DNA of 64,000 nt from Rhizobium lentis (GTDB taxonomy: Bacteria > Pseudomonadota > Alphaproteobacteria > Rhizobiales > Rhizobiaceae): NCBI RefSeq assembly GCF_017352135.1, contig NZ_CP071454.1, forward strand, positions 2,567,001 to 2,631,000. Direction: 5' to 3'. Under the pieces are notes generated by a model that did not search any database, was not told the origin of the DNA, and saw only the letters and a program-made list of their open reading frames with translations. Shown one piece after another: positions 35,727-44,524 of this stretch. Every line of letters begins with the position of its first letter. Position 1 is the stretch's first letter. Both the position numbers and the translations under genes were made by a program.

Positions 35727-36263
35727 ATGACGATCACGACAGTCCGCATCGCTTCCATCCTTCTCGGCGGCTGCCTTGCCGCATCTGTCTTCTCCGGCCC
35801 GGTCTTTGCGGTCGGCGACAATGACAGCACGACGCCGACCTGCAAGAAGGGCGAGATCTACGACCAGAAGACCAAGAAATGCGTCAAGCAGCAGGGCGCC
35901 AATGTCTCGGACGAGAACCGCACCGATTATGCCTATTCGCTGGCCAAGGCCGGCCGTTATGAAGAGGCGCTTGCCATGCTCGACACGGTCAAGAACCAGA
36001 ACAGCGCCGAGGTGCTGAACTATCGCGGTTACGCCACCCGCAAGCTCGGACGTACCGACGAAGGCATCTCCTATTATCTGCAATCGGTGAAGATGGATCC
36101 GCAATACGCCAAGGTCCGCGAATATCTCGGCGAAGCCTATGTCATCAAGGGCCGGCTCGATCTGGCCAGAGAGCAGTTGAACACGATCAAAGCGATCTGC
36201 GGCACGAGTTGTGAGGAATATAAGGATCTGAGCGCGGTCATTCTCGACCCGTCGAAGATCTGA
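35727..36263 (+). CDS. exported TPR-repeat protein
   Basis: Protein of 178 residues with a signal peptide (cleavage after PVFA, about residue 28). A short Cys-containing linker (TPTCKKGEIYDQKTKKCVK) precedes tetratricopeptide-like helices: YAYSLAKAGRYEEALAMLD, YRGYATRKLGRTDEGISYYL and YLGEAYVIKGRLDLAREQL. TPR domains mediate protein contacts, probably in the periplasm here. ATG follows GAGGAGTTTTCCC. An ECF sigma factor gene begins 44 bp later, so it may share regulation with it. Confidence 0.82.
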   Translation: MTITTVRIASILLGGCLAASVFSGPVFAVGDNDSTTPTCKKGEIYDQKTKKCVKQQGANVSDENRTDYAYSLAKAGRYEEALAMLDTVKNQNSAEVLNYRGYATRKLGRTDEGISYYLQSVKMDPQYAKVREYLGEAYVIKGRLDLAREQLNTIKAICGTSCEEYKDLSAVILDPSKI

Positions 36264-36307
36264 GCGGCAGGCCACGGGCGGGAAATGGAGCCGGGAAGGA
36301 TATCCGA

Positions 36308-36913
36308 ATGTCGGTCGCGCGCACCCCGTTTGCTGCCTATAGTCGCGCGAGAATGGAATCGCCGGTTTACCAGGCGGTTCCAAGGGATGCAGGATCGGCG
36401 GAGGCGGCCATCGCGAGCGAAGCGGATATCAGGAGCGGCCTGACGGAGAACCTGGCCAGGCTCTGGCGTTACGGCCTCGTTCTCTCGCATCAGCGCGATG
36501 TCGCCGACGATCTGGTGCAGGCGACCTGCCTTCGCGCGCTCGAACGCGCCGGTCAGTTCGTCCCTGGCACCCGGCTCGACCGCTGGCTGTTTTCGATCCT
36601 GCATTCGATCTGGCTGAACGAGGTCCGCTCGCGCCGGGTGCGCCAGGGCCAGGGTTTCGTCGATGCCGGCGAGGCGCTGACCTTCGACGGCGTGCACGAT
36701 ACCGAAATGCATGTGATGGCAGGGCAGGTGCTGAAGCAGGTGAGTGCGTTGCCGGAGGCGCAGCGGATGGTGGTTTTCCTGGCCTATGTGGAAGGACTTT
36801 CCTATCGCGAGGTTGCAGGCATATTGGATATCCCGATCGGGACCGTGATGAGCCGGCTGGCGGCCGCCCGCGCCAGGCTCTCCGGTGCCGGACCAGAAGG
36901 GGGACGGCGATGA
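36308..36913 (+). CDS. ECF-family RNA polymerase sigma factor
   Basis: Sigma-70 family protein of 201 residues. The region 2 segment is LWRYGLVLSHQRDVADDLVQATCLRALERAGQF followed by DRWLFSILHSIWLNEVRSRR. Region 4 is LPEAQRMVVFLAYVEGLSYREVAGILDIPIGTVMSRLAAARARL. A 45-residue N-terminal extension precedes region 2. The ATG follows GGAAGGA. It overlaps the next gene, a membrane anti-sigma factor, by 4 bp (ATGA), the usual pairing. The inducing signal is unknown. Confidence 0.9.
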   Translation: MSVARTPFAAYSRARMESPVYQAVPRDAGSAEAAIASEADIRSGLTENLARLWRYGLVLSHQRDVADDLVQATCLRALERAGQFVPGTRLDRWLFSILHSIWLNEVRSRRVRQGQGFVDAGEALTFDGVHDTEMHVMAGQVLKQVSALPEAQRMVVFLAYVEGLSYREVAGILDIPIGTVMSRLAAARARLSGAGPEGGRR

Positions 36914-37710
36914 GCACGAAACACACCATTCCCTCCGACGAGGACTTGACCGCCTTCATCGACGGCGAACTGACGGCGGAAGAGGCAGCTCGCATCGAGG
37001 CGATCGTGCAGGAGGACGAGAGCGTCGCTGCACGGCTGGAGTTCCTGGCACGCGCCAACCTGCCATTCGAGCAAGCTTTCGCCCCGCTGCTCTCCGAAGC
37101 CCCGCGCGAAAAACTGCAGGCGATGCTCGCCGCCATTCCTGCGCATGAGGGCGCAAGGTTCGCCTCTGCGCCCGCTGCCACGCGTCGCCGCTTCCTCGGC
37201 GCTCTCGCCGCCTCGCTTGTGGCCGGCATCGCCATCGACCGCGCCGTCATCGGCATCGGCAGGGGCTTGTCCCCAAACGACGAAAACAGCGAATGGCGGG
37301 CCGTGGTCGCCGACTATATTTCGCTCTATACCGCCGAAACGCTAGCCGGCCCCGTCCCCGGCAGGCAGGACCAGGCCGCCCAGCTCGCCACTCTAGACGA
37401 AAAGCTCGGCCTGTCGCTCTCCCCCGAAGCCGTCGCGCTCCCAGGGATCGATTTCAAACGCGCCCTGCTGCTGCAATACGACGGCAAGGCGCTCGCCCAG
37501 GTCGCCTATCTCGACCCCGAGACCGGTCCGATGGCGCTCTGCATTGTCAAATCTGACGCGGGACCGAAGGCGCCGGACCTCGAAAACCGCAAAGGTATGA
37601 ATGTCGTCTACTGGTCGAACGGCACGCACGCCTTCATGCTGATCGGGCATGCGACGGCCGACAGGATGACGATGATTGCGGATAAGGTGCGAGAGAGGGT
37701 GGCGGCGTGA
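36910..37710 (+). CDS. transmembrane anti-sigma factor
   Basis: Protein of 266 residues. The cytoplasmic N-terminus (DEDLTAFIDGELTAEEAARIEAIV) is the common anti-sigma opening. A single hydrophobic segment follows at about residues 96-118 (FLGALAASLVAGIAIDRAVIGIG). An exported domain comes next (VALPGIDFKRALLLQYDGKALAQVAYLD). The HxxxCxxC zinc motif of ZAS anti-sigma factors is absent, so sensing is not likely to be redox-zinc based. It would hold the adjacent ECF sigma factor inactive at the membrane. Confidence 0.85.
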   Translation: MSTKHTIPSDEDLTAFIDGELTAEEAARIEAIVQEDESVAARLEFLARANLPFEQAFAPLLSEAPREKLQAMLAAIPAHEGARFASAPAATRRRFLGALAASLVAGIAIDRAVIGIGRGLSPNDENSEWRAVVADYISLYTAETLAGPVPGRQDQAAQLATLDEKLGLSLSPEAVALPGIDFKRALLLQYDGKALAQVAYLDPETGPMALCIVKSDAGPKAPDLENRKGMNVVYWSNGTHAFMLIGHATADRMTMIADKVRERVAA

Positions 37711-37735
37711 CCGGCTATGGGCGACCGCGACGGGT

Positions 37736-38563
37736 TTAAACAGATGAGTCCTGCGGTCGGTTGCGCATCAGGAACTGGCCTAGCCGGTTGGCGATCTTGA
37801 AGGCCCAGAACATCGATGTTGAAACCTTGAGACCGTGGTCGGCAAGGGCACGCAGCACCTCCTTGTTCTGACGCGATATATTTTGAACGTTCTTGTTCGT
37901 GGCGCCCCCTAAGCGCATTCTGACCAACACGCGTGGGATATAGATCGTTCTGATGCGCGCCACTTCCAGAAATCGCATCATCAGCTCGACGTCGGCTGCA
38001 AGTCGGTAGCGCAGATCAAACCGCCCGAACCGTTCATAGATGCTGCGTCGAACATAGAATGTCGGATGTGGCGGGCACCAGCCGCGTGCGAAGGAACCGG
38101 ATTTGAATGCACGCGATTTCCAGTAGCGGATCTTGCGATCGGTATGCCGGTTGGAAACATAGACGAGATCGCCGTAGCAGCCGTCATAGGCTTCATCGTC
38201 CAGCGCAGCCGCCACTGTTTCCAGGGAGTCATTGCCCTCGAAAGTGTCGTCCGCATTCAAGAAGCCTATGATGTCGCCGGTCGCGAGGCCAATCCCCTTG
38301 TTCATGGCCTCATAGATACCTCCATCTCTTCCCGACACTACGCGGCGGTTATCCGCCGGCGCCGAAGCGATGATGGCGAGCGTGGAATCGTTTGAGCCAC
38401 CGTCAATGATGATGTGCTCGAAATCGTGGTAGGTTTGCGTGTCGATGGAGCGCAGCGTATCGGCAATGGTTCGCTCGGCGTTCCAGCAAACAGTGATGAG
38501 GCTTATCCGGGGCGGGCTTTGATCGGCAGGGTCTGTGGCCATTTTGACGGGTGTCTTGCTCAC
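37736..38563 (-). CDS. family 2 glycosyltransferase
   Basis: GT-A fold glycosyltransferase of 275 residues (SLITVCWNAERTIADTLRSID, the HIIIDGGSNDSTL segment, GIYEAMNKGIGLATGDIIGFLNADD). The DGGS and NADD motifs bind the nucleotide sugar and metal. The WcaA-like central region (GWCPPHPTFYVRRS) resembles colanic-acid-type transferases. The listed start is GTG; ATG at 38542 is an alternative. It is the last gene of the 19.5-kb minus-strand polysaccharide block. Donor and acceptor are unknown. Confidence 0.87.
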   Translation of the reverse strand: MSKTPVKMATDPADQSPPRISLITVCWNAERTIADTLRSIDTQTYHDFEHIIIDGGSNDSTLAIIASAPADNRRVVSGRDGGIYEAMNKGIGLATGDIIGFLNADDTFEGNDSLETVAAALDDEAYDGCYGDLVYVSNRHTDRKIRYWKSRAFKSGSFARGWCPPHPTFYVRRSIYERFGRFDLRYRLAADVELMMRFLEVARIRTIYIPRVLVRMRLGGATNKNVQNISRQNKEVLRALADHGLKVSTSMFWAFKIANRLGQFLMRNRPQDSSV

Positions 38564-38729
38564 ATTCTAACGGGTAAAATCTAGCCGACCCGTAGCAGAC
38601 GGAGAGGCGGCGTCGCAATGCCGTCCGACAGATTTCCTTGATCGATATCCGCTCCTCTGCAGTCGGAGCGTTCCGTTGAATTTTCCTGCGTGCGATCGCC
38701 TGAGCTTCGGGGAGAGCGGGGTGGAATTT

Positions 38730-39755
38730 CTAAATCGGCCTCAGCACGAAGAGAAGGCTGTCGCCCTTGCCTGCGGCATCCAGAATTCGATTGCTCAATC
38801 CCATCACCATCCCGGCCCCCCGTGCGCCACGCGATAGTGCTACGTTCTTCAGCCGAGTGAGGAACGGTGGCCTGACCTGGATTGCATCAGCATTGTGCTT
38901 CCAGGTGGATGATGACTTGCCCTCCTGCTTCCGCTCTCGAGCGGTGCGTAATTGCAGGACCGACCAGAGATTAGGCGTAACCGTTCTGACGTTTTCGACC
39001 TTGTAACCAAACTTGCCGGCGAGTCTGGTAAACGACGCGCGGTTGAAATGATTTTGGTGATAGGGAATATGCCAATTGATCCAGCGGTCTTTCCAGATCT
39101 TGCGATGAAACGAGCCCGTATTGGGAAACGCCATGATCACGCGGCCTTGGGGGGTGAGACGTTCTCTTACCGCCTGCAGCATGGCCGAGGGATCCGGCAC
39201 ATGTTCGAGCACCTGGTTCAATACAATCAGGTCGAACTTCATATCGGGAAAAGGCAGATCGTAAATGTTGCCGATATGGACTTGCAAACCGAAGTGATCG
39301 GCAATCGTCCGTACATTCGGATCGGCCTCAATCCCCCAGCTTTCGATACCCTTGTTCCTCATTTCGAGCAGCGAAATGCATGAGCCGCAACCGACATCCA
39401 GCACCTTCTCGCCAGGCTTCGCCAGATAATGACCCTGGTGATCGGTGCCGTTTATCCAGCGCTTGAAGGCTGCGAAGGGCTTGTTTACCAACGCAGCTTC
39501 TTTGGCTATGGCCGTGAAATCAACCTCCCGGCGCGGATAATACGTGCTGTAGAGCCCAGGTAGATCTTCTTCCGTCAACGGCGGCGTCGTCGTCATATGA
39601 CCGCAAGAGACACACCTCTTGATCGAAAATACACCAGGGCAACCGTATCGGTCGTCGGATATGCGCTCAATGAATGTTTCCATGTTCGAGCCGCAGGCCA
39701 TGCACTGCATCTGATGATCGTTGTTCATCGCGTCGTTGCTGTCCGTTATTTTCAT
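38730..39755 (-). CDS. class I SAM methyltransferase with N-terminal zinc-ribbon-like segment
   Basis: Protein of 341 residues. Two CxxC-type pairs near the start (CMACG, then CVSCGH) suggest a zinc ribbon. The Rossmann methyltransferase core has GEKVLDVGCGSCISLLEMRNKG and FDLIVLNQVLEHVPDPSAMLQ. This architecture is common in polysaccharide loci, where such enzymes methylate sugars or chain ends. ATG overlaps the stop of the upstream glycosyltransferase gene (ATGA); frame extensions further upstream are not supported. Confidence 0.82.
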   Translation of the reverse strand: MKITDSNDAMNNDHQMQCMACGSNMETFIERISDDRYGCPGVFSIKRCVSCGHMTTTPPLTEEDLPGLYSTYYPRREVDFTAIAKEAALVNKPFAAFKRWINGTDHQGHYLAKPGEKVLDVGCGSCISLLEMRNKGIESWGIEADPNVRTIADHFGLQVHIGNIYDLPFPDMKFDLIVLNQVLEHVPDPSAMLQAVRERLTPQGRVIMAFPNTGSFHRKIWKDRWINWHIPYHQNHFNRASFTRLAGKFGYKVENVRTVTPNLWSVLQLRTARERKQEGKSSSTWKHNADAIQVRPPFLTRLKNVALSRGARGAGMVMGLSNRILDAAGKGDSLLFVLRPI

Positions 39756-40609
39756 TTCTTTGCCCGCAGAACGGATACCGTCCGGATAAGCATAAAAGCC
39801 GCCATGCGCAATGGCGCTGTGAGTCGTTGCAGAGGCGTGCCGATCAAAGAGTAGAACGCGATCCGCTGAAACACATTGTGGGGCGAGCGCCGGCCAAAAT
39901 GCTTCTTCCACCACGATATATTCGACACATGCGCGCCGTAGACAGACGGTGAATAAACGATAGCTTCGCTGGAAACAAGAAGCGGCGCACCTGCACGTGC
40001 AAAGCGCATTGAGACTTCGTAATCGGCCATATAATGGGGCAAGAGGTGCGGACGCATCGTCCCATGCCGCTTGAAGAGTTCAGCAGGGAACAGTGTTCCA
40101 CGGCCGCTCAGGGCATCGGCTTTATACAGAGGTTTGGGATTGCGGCGTTCCTCTTCGCTCAATTCGGCGAGAATGTCCCACACCGCTATGCGATTTATGT
40201 TCAAGCGCGGCCCCACGCCGGTCAGAGGAGGATTGCTCTCCTCCTCGTGAACGACACTGCCTACAATCGCATCACCATTTTCGCGCGAGCACCGTATCAA
40301 AGTTTCGACGTAGGTCGGGCCGAACCACGTGTCGTTGTTAACGAAAAGGATATAATCTTCTGGGCCGCAGTCGGGCAGAATCCGTTTCAGGCCGACATCC
40401 ATGGCCCCGCCCCACCACCGATTGCCGTCAGTTCTTATGCTTGTCACATCTGGCTGCGCTGCGAGGAATTCAGCCGTGCCGTCGGTGGAACCATCATCAA
40501 TGATGACAATTCGAATATTGCCGACAACGGTCTGGGCCCTCAAGGCCGTGATGACTGTGCGAGTGTGTTCAAGTCGGTTGAAGACCGGAATTAGGACGTT
40601 AACGCGCAT
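39752..40609 (-). CDS. family 2 glycosyltransferase
   Basis: Glycosyltransferase of 285 residues, RhlN/WcaA-like: VLIPVFNRLEHTRTVITAL, IIDDGSTDGTAEFL, GNRWWGGAMDVGLKRI, DYILFVNNDTWF. The NND motif is the metal/nucleotide site, and the GRGTLFPAELFKRHG region is usual for rhamnosyl- and related transferases. The ATG at 40607-40609 has no clear ribosome-binding site, so the start is uncertain. It overlaps the downstream methyltransferase. Confidence 0.85.
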   Translation of the reverse strand: MRVNVLIPVFNRLEHTRTVITALRAQTVVGNIRIVIIDDGSTDGTAEFLAAQPDVTSIRTDGNRWWGGAMDVGLKRILPDCGPEDYILFVNNDTWFGPTYVETLIRCSRENGDAIVGSVVHEEESNPPLTGVGPRLNINRIAVWDILAELSEEERRNPKPLYKADALSGRGTLFPAELFKRHGTMRPHLLPHYMADYEVSMRFARAGAPLLVSSEAIVYSPSVYGAHVSNISWWKKHFGRRSPHNVFQRIAFYSLIGTPLQRLTAPLRMAAFMLIRTVSVLRAKK

Positions 40610-40721
40610 CAAATTTCGTCGTCTTTCCCTACGAACCAACCGAAATCTGGCCGTTGCGCAAAAAGCACATTGGTGGCAGCGGACTGCGCGTTTGTTCTAT
40701 CAACCAATACTGACACACAGT

Positions 40722-41588
40722 TCATTCTTCGAACCAAGTCTGGAAAGGCCGTCGCTCAAATTCGTCCAGCGCGCCGCCAGGTGTGGAGTTAAAGACGCGG
40801 ATACCGTTCGCTTTGGCAATATTTGAGATTGCTCTATATTGCCGCCACAGTCGCGCCAGTTGTTGGAATTCATCGTGACGGCCCCTTGTCAAGACGCCGT
40901 CTGCATTTACGGTGAAATCCTTTCCTTTTTGAACTTTGAGATCGAACGCGTACTGGTAGGTCGACGAGAGGAAACGATCATGGTCGACGCCGAGCAGGAT
41001 AATCTCCTTGAAACCAAGATACATGGCTATCATCAACGCCATCACCGGCACCGATTCGACACGAGGGACCGGCTGCGAGATATCGACGATTTCATCTGAC
41101 GTTCTTTCGTCGAAGCTTTCACCGAGCACGAGATAGCGAACCGTCCGCCCAGCAAACAGATTGTTTTTTTGAACGAGCTCAGCTTCTGTGGAACTAAGAA
41201 ACAGTTCCTGTCCGCCCAGGTGCGAATGCATCTCATTAAACCAGCGGATCACATCCTCAGGAGTCATCAATCCGTAGGTGATTTGCGGAACGCAATGATA
41301 ACGAGACTGGAACTTGTCAAAATCGGAGTGCAGATAGCCGTTGGAAACGGTGATTACATTTTCGCCTTGAAGTCGCGACAAATCCAAGCCCTTGACGCTT
41401 GGACCATTGCCTAAAATAAAACAGCGCTCCCCCGCATGCAGCCCGGCAAGCTGTCTATTCTCTGCCAGCGATCTCGCGACATCCGCAGAGAATTTATGGC
41501 GATTATTTAGCCTGCGCTTCAGCTCATGCACACCATAGGGGAGCAGCATGGAGCCAAACGTCAAAATCTTTCTCAAGGCTGCAGCCAC
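40722..41588 (-). CDS. DUF115/GT42-like putative nonulosonyl (sialyl) transferase
   Basis: Protein of 288 residues with the nucleotide-binding start CFILGNGPSVKGLDLSRLQG. It later has PVMALMIAMYLGFKEIILLGVDHD, then SSTYQYAFDL, and a terminal GIRVFNSTPGGALDEF. The same order of motifs is seen in Campylobacter Cst-II sialyltransferase (GNGPSLKEID..., ALGYKEIYLSGIDF..., SSYAFD...) and in motility-accessory DUF115 proteins. In a locus with NeuB-, PseG- and CMP-transferase-like genes it is a reasonable candidate to transfer the nonulosonic acid. Start is GTG after GAGGTGGTGAA, overlapping the deacetylase gene by 16 bp. The activity is inferred. Confidence 0.6.
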   Translation of the reverse strand: MAAALRKILTFGSMLLPYGVHELKRRLNNRHKFSADVARSLAENRQLAGLHAGERCFILGNGPSVKGLDLSRLQGENVITVSNGYLHSDFDKFQSRYHCVPQITYGLMTPEDVIRWFNEMHSHLGGQELFLSSTEAELVQKNNLFAGRTVRYLVLGESFDERTSDEIVDISQPVPRVESVPVMALMIAMYLGFKEIILLGVDHDRFLSSTYQYAFDLKVQKGKDFTVNADGVLTRGRHDEFQQLARLWRQYRAISNIAKANGIRVFNSTPGGALDEFERRPFQTWFEE

Positions 41589-42205
41589 TTCACCACCTCG
41601 AAGACCTCTGCGTATTTGACACCGATGCGCTGGCCGGCGTTCTCGGCTTCATTGCGGAAGAAGCTCACCCATTTACGCCCCGTGCGCTCCATCTCGGATT
41701 CATGGGCAAGGATCGCTCTTTCCTTCTGATCCCAATGGGCGGTAATGTCGACGTAGAAATTCCCCCTGAAATCGACCGTCGAATGATACCAGTTGCTGCG
41801 GTACATCAACAGGCGCGGCACATGGCGGCAGCTGTGCAGCGATGCACGCGACAATGCCAGGTGGTCATGATGGATATCGCCGACCCAGTGGGTATAGACC
41901 ATGTCGATCTTCAGATCCTGCACGAGCTTGAGGATCTCGATATTCAGGGGATCGACGAATTCGATCTGGAGAGTTTTGAACTCGCCGCAAAACATCTTGT
42001 GGACGCCGAGAATTTCCATCGCCGCATCCGCTTCCGCTCTAGCAACCTGACTGCTGCGGACGGACTGGTCATACTGGTTGGAAAAGCCGGATACGGTCGC
42101 GACATAGACGTAGACCGTGTCGCCGTTTGCCGCATGGCGTGCCAATGCACCGCCACAGCCCAGTTCCACGTCGTCGAAATGGGCACCGATCGCGAGAATA
42201 TTCAT
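41573..42205 (-). CDS. PIG-L/LmbE-family deacetylase
   Basis: Zinc-dependent N-deacetylase family protein of 210 residues. The metal motif is AHFDDVELGCGG (His, Asp and Asp) with a later THWVGDIHHDHLALSRA supplying the HxxH ligand. Relatives remove N-acetyl groups from amino sugars. In this locus it may deacetylate a precursor so that another acyl group can be added. ATG overlaps the WbqC gene stop (ATGA). Confidence 0.85.
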   Translation of the reverse strand: MNILAIGAHFDDVELGCGGALARHAANGDTVYVYVATVSGFSNQYDQSVRSSQVARAEADAAMEILGVHKMFCGEFKTLQIEFVDPLNIEILKLVQDLKIDMVYTHWVGDIHHDHLALSRASLHSCRHVPRLLMYRSNWYHSTVDFRGNFYVDITAHWDQKERAILAHESEMERTGRKWVSFFRNEAENAGQRIGVKYAEVFEVVKWLQP

Positions 42206-42903
42206 TTGCAACTCCAGAGCAGGTCACGCGTGCCTGCAATACCACAATTCAGCAGTGTGTCGAGAATGCTGAGATAGGGCATGAACTCCCCGAAAGGCTG
42301 TGGATAGACCGGATGAACGAAATGCTGCCATTCGATTTCGATTCCGGCTGCCTCAAACACGTCCGGCCGCATATACTCGCGCGCGCCGAGGCCCGAGAGA
42401 TAACGTGTTGCCCCCACTTTGCGCAGCAGTTCGACAAGCAATTCGTTCTTGTGCCCCTCAGGGCTTAATGTGCTCGATCGCACCGTCGGCATCCTAATTT
42501 CAAGCATCTCCAGGATGCCTTCCAGGAAATGCATATTGAAATCGGCCAGCAGTTCGAACCGTTTGCCGTAGAGGCCCTCAATAAGGGGAAAGGCCTCACT
42601 CCAACCGGCAGACTTTCGATAGTTTTCGCGAAGCAGGGAAAGGTTCTGATCTATCCATCCGGTGCCGGGCGCCAGTTCCACCGCGTTGATCGGGGTGCCA
42701 AGACTCGGCTTTTTGATCCCGACGGTGAGCCAGCGATCACCTTGCGCCGTCTTTATCTTGTCACGGTGTGTCCAGCTTTTGCTCGTGCCATGAACAAACT
42801 GGACGTGGTCCAGAACGATGTAGAGGTCAGCGTTCAGAAAACGCTGAAAAAAGCCGAGATAGGAGGCAAAGTCCGGCTGATGGATCACCGCTGTCAGGGT
42901 CAT
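42202..42903 (-). CDS. WbqC-family protein
   Basis: Protein of 233 residues of the WbqC-like family: VIHQPDFASYLGFFQRFLNADLYIVLDHVQF, DKIKTAQGDRWLTVGIKK, then YLSGLGAREYM near the C-terminus. The family (named from O-antigen loci) is biochemically poorly defined; several members sit with amino-sugar acyl-modification genes and may act in acyl or amide bond formation. It overlaps its neighbours on both sides by 4 bp (ATGA). Confidence 0.8.
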   Translation of the reverse strand: MTLTAVIHQPDFASYLGFFQRFLNADLYIVLDHVQFVHGTSKSWTHRDKIKTAQGDRWLTVGIKKPSLGTPINAVELAPGTGWIDQNLSLLRENYRKSAGWSEAFPLIEGLYGKRFELLADFNMHFLEGILEMLEIRMPTVRSSTLSPEGHKNELLVELLRKVGATRYLSGLGAREYMRPDVFEAAGIEIEWQHFVHPVYPQPFGEFMPYLSILDTLLNCGIAGTRDLLWSCK

Positions 42904-43865
42904 GCAGCCAGTCCTTCCAGCAGATCGGCAACGCGGCCGACCCCGCCGAGGTCGACCTTGGTCATCGCAGTCTCGCTCATGCTCCTGATGGGGATTGCCT
43001 TTTCCAGGATGCCAAGGTCGAATTCTGAGTGATGTCCGGCAAAGAACGCCGCACCGAGGTTTTCAAGCGCGCACCCGACCGGGATTTCAAAAGGTTCGTT
43101 GGCAATCACCACGCACGGCAAGCCGGCCGCACAGGCTTCGAAGGGCGTAAGACCGCCACCGGTAATCGCCAGATCGTGCCCATACATCTCCGCCGCAAGC
43201 GACGGCACCTGGTTGAGCAGCTTGAATCGATCCGGCTCTGCGGCCGAGACGACCTCTTCAAGCTCGGCCATGTGCCGGAAGCTCGGGCCCGTGACGATCG
43301 TGACTGGGAAGGGTTTGTTGCGCAGCCATTGGGCGACGCGGACCGTTACCCCGTAGGTATCGGCGCCGCCGAGCGTGACGAGTATCGATGTGAGCTCTTC
43401 CCGAACTCGGCGATACCTAGCAATTTCCGGATTGAGTATCATATACTCCACCCCCAGCCGCACATCCCCGCCCTTCAGCTCCTCCGTCTTTTCAAACAAC
43501 AGAGCGCAGACATTGATGTCGGCAAGTTCTGCGCCATCGCCGCGATCATCAAAGGTAACAAGCTTGGCGCCCAAGCGCTTGACGGTCTCGCCGTGGGACC
43601 GCTGCGTATTGAGGCGGTCGTTAATCCAGATCGAGGACGGAGCTGCGTCTGCGAGGAAATCCTTCTCCCATCCCGTCACGGCGGCGAGATCATAAAGCGC
43701 AACGTCGAAGCCGCGCTCCCGGATGATGCTCAACGAATTCGGATGATCGTTCGCCAAAAATCGCACTGAACGACCACGGGTGCGCAGCTCGGCGGCGAGC
43801 GTCAGCGATCGAAACAGATGCCCCATGCCGCGTGCATGCGAACTTTCTATGCAGAAGACGAACAT
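42900..43865 (-). CDS. PseG-like UDP-sugar hydrolase (nonulosonate precursor)
   Basis: GT-B fold protein of 321 residues. The first lobe has VFCIESSHARGMGHLFRSLTLA (the GxGHxxR-type PseG motif) and LVTFDDRGDG. The second lobe has SILVTLGGADTYG and DLAITGGGLTPFEACAAGLPCVVI. PseG hydrolyses the UDP-linked 2,4-diacetamido-trideoxyhexose to the free sugar that the NeuB-type synthase condenses with pyruvate or phosphoenolpyruvate. ATG at 43863-43865 overlaps the cytidylyltransferase gene by 19 bp. The exact sugar is unknown. Confidence 0.8.
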   Translation of the reverse strand: MFVFCIESSHARGMGHLFRSLTLAAELRTRGRSVRFLANDHPNSLSIIRERGFDVALYDLAAVTGWEKDFLADAAPSSIWINDRLNTQRSHGETVKRLGAKLVTFDDRGDGAELADINVCALLFEKTEELKGGDVRLGVEYMILNPEIARYRRVREELTSILVTLGGADTYGVTVRVAQWLRNKPFPVTIVTGPSFRHMAELEEVVSAAEPDRFKLLNQVPSLAAEMYGHDLAITGGGLTPFEACAAGLPCVVIANEPFEIPVGCALENLGAAFFAGHHSEFDLGILEKAIPIRSMSETAMTKVDLGGVGRVADLLEGLAA

Positions 43866-44524
43866 AACTTGATCGCTTCTTCTGTCTCGAGCCAACGTCC
43901 GCCCGCCTGCGCTGCGAGCGCACAAGCACGTCTCCAGTCCTCCTCAGTATCCACCGTCAGGCGCAGATTCGGAGAGACTTTGGCCGGTGGTACATCGAGC
44001 TGACCGATCTTGAACAATTCGGGGCGATCGGTGAAGTATTCATTCACGTGTTCGCGATGGTGCGGCAGCTTCCCCTCGCGGTGGCTGCGCGACAGGGCTT
44101 CGAAGGTAAATATCTCGGCGCCGACACCAATTGGCAACTGGCCAAACGCATGCGTGTAGTCGAATCCCTGCTTTTGGTGCAGATCGATCAGTCTTTCGAG
44201 CTCTTCGATGTCAGTGAAGGGATTATCTGCGGTCAGCCGCACGACGTCCGACATGCCGAGTGATCTTGCACATTCGAAATAACGGTCGAGAACATCGGCT
44301 TCGTCGCCGCGAAAGCAGCTTGCACCGTGCTCCAGGCACCAGGCTTCGATAATATCGTTCTCGCTCGCCGACGATGTCGCAACCACAACCTTGGCCGGAC
44401 GCCTCAACATTTGAAGCCGACCAAGGACATGGCCGAGAAGAGGCTTGCCGGAAATGTCACGAAGCACTTTTCCCGGCAGCCGCGTCGATCCCATCCGCGC
44501 CTGGATGATAATCCCAAGCGTCAC
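43847..44524 (-). CDS. CMP-nonulosonate cytidylyltransferase (SpsF/PseF-like)
   Basis: Nucleotidyltransferase of 225 residues. The N-terminal GIIIQARMGSTRLPGKVLRDISGKPLLGHV is the SpsF/cytidylyltransferase signature with the RxGSxRLPGK nucleotide loop. VVRLTADNPFTDIEELERLIDLH carries the metal-binding Asp. It would activate the acid sugar with CTP. Start choice: GTG at 44522-44524 overlaps the synthase stop (GTGA) and has GGAG nine bases upstream; an ATG at 44539 lacks such support. Confidence 0.8.
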   Translation of the reverse strand: MTLGIIIQARMGSTRLPGKVLRDISGKPLLGHVLGRLQMLRRPAKVVVATSSASENDIIEAWCLEHGASCFRGDEADVLDRYFECARSLGMSDVVRLTADNPFTDIEELERLIDLHQKQGFDYTHAFGQLPIGVGAEIFTFEALSRSHREGKLPHHREHVNEYFTDRPELFKIGQLDVPPAKVSPNLRLTVDTEEDWRRACALAAQAGGRWLETEEAIKLCSSSA

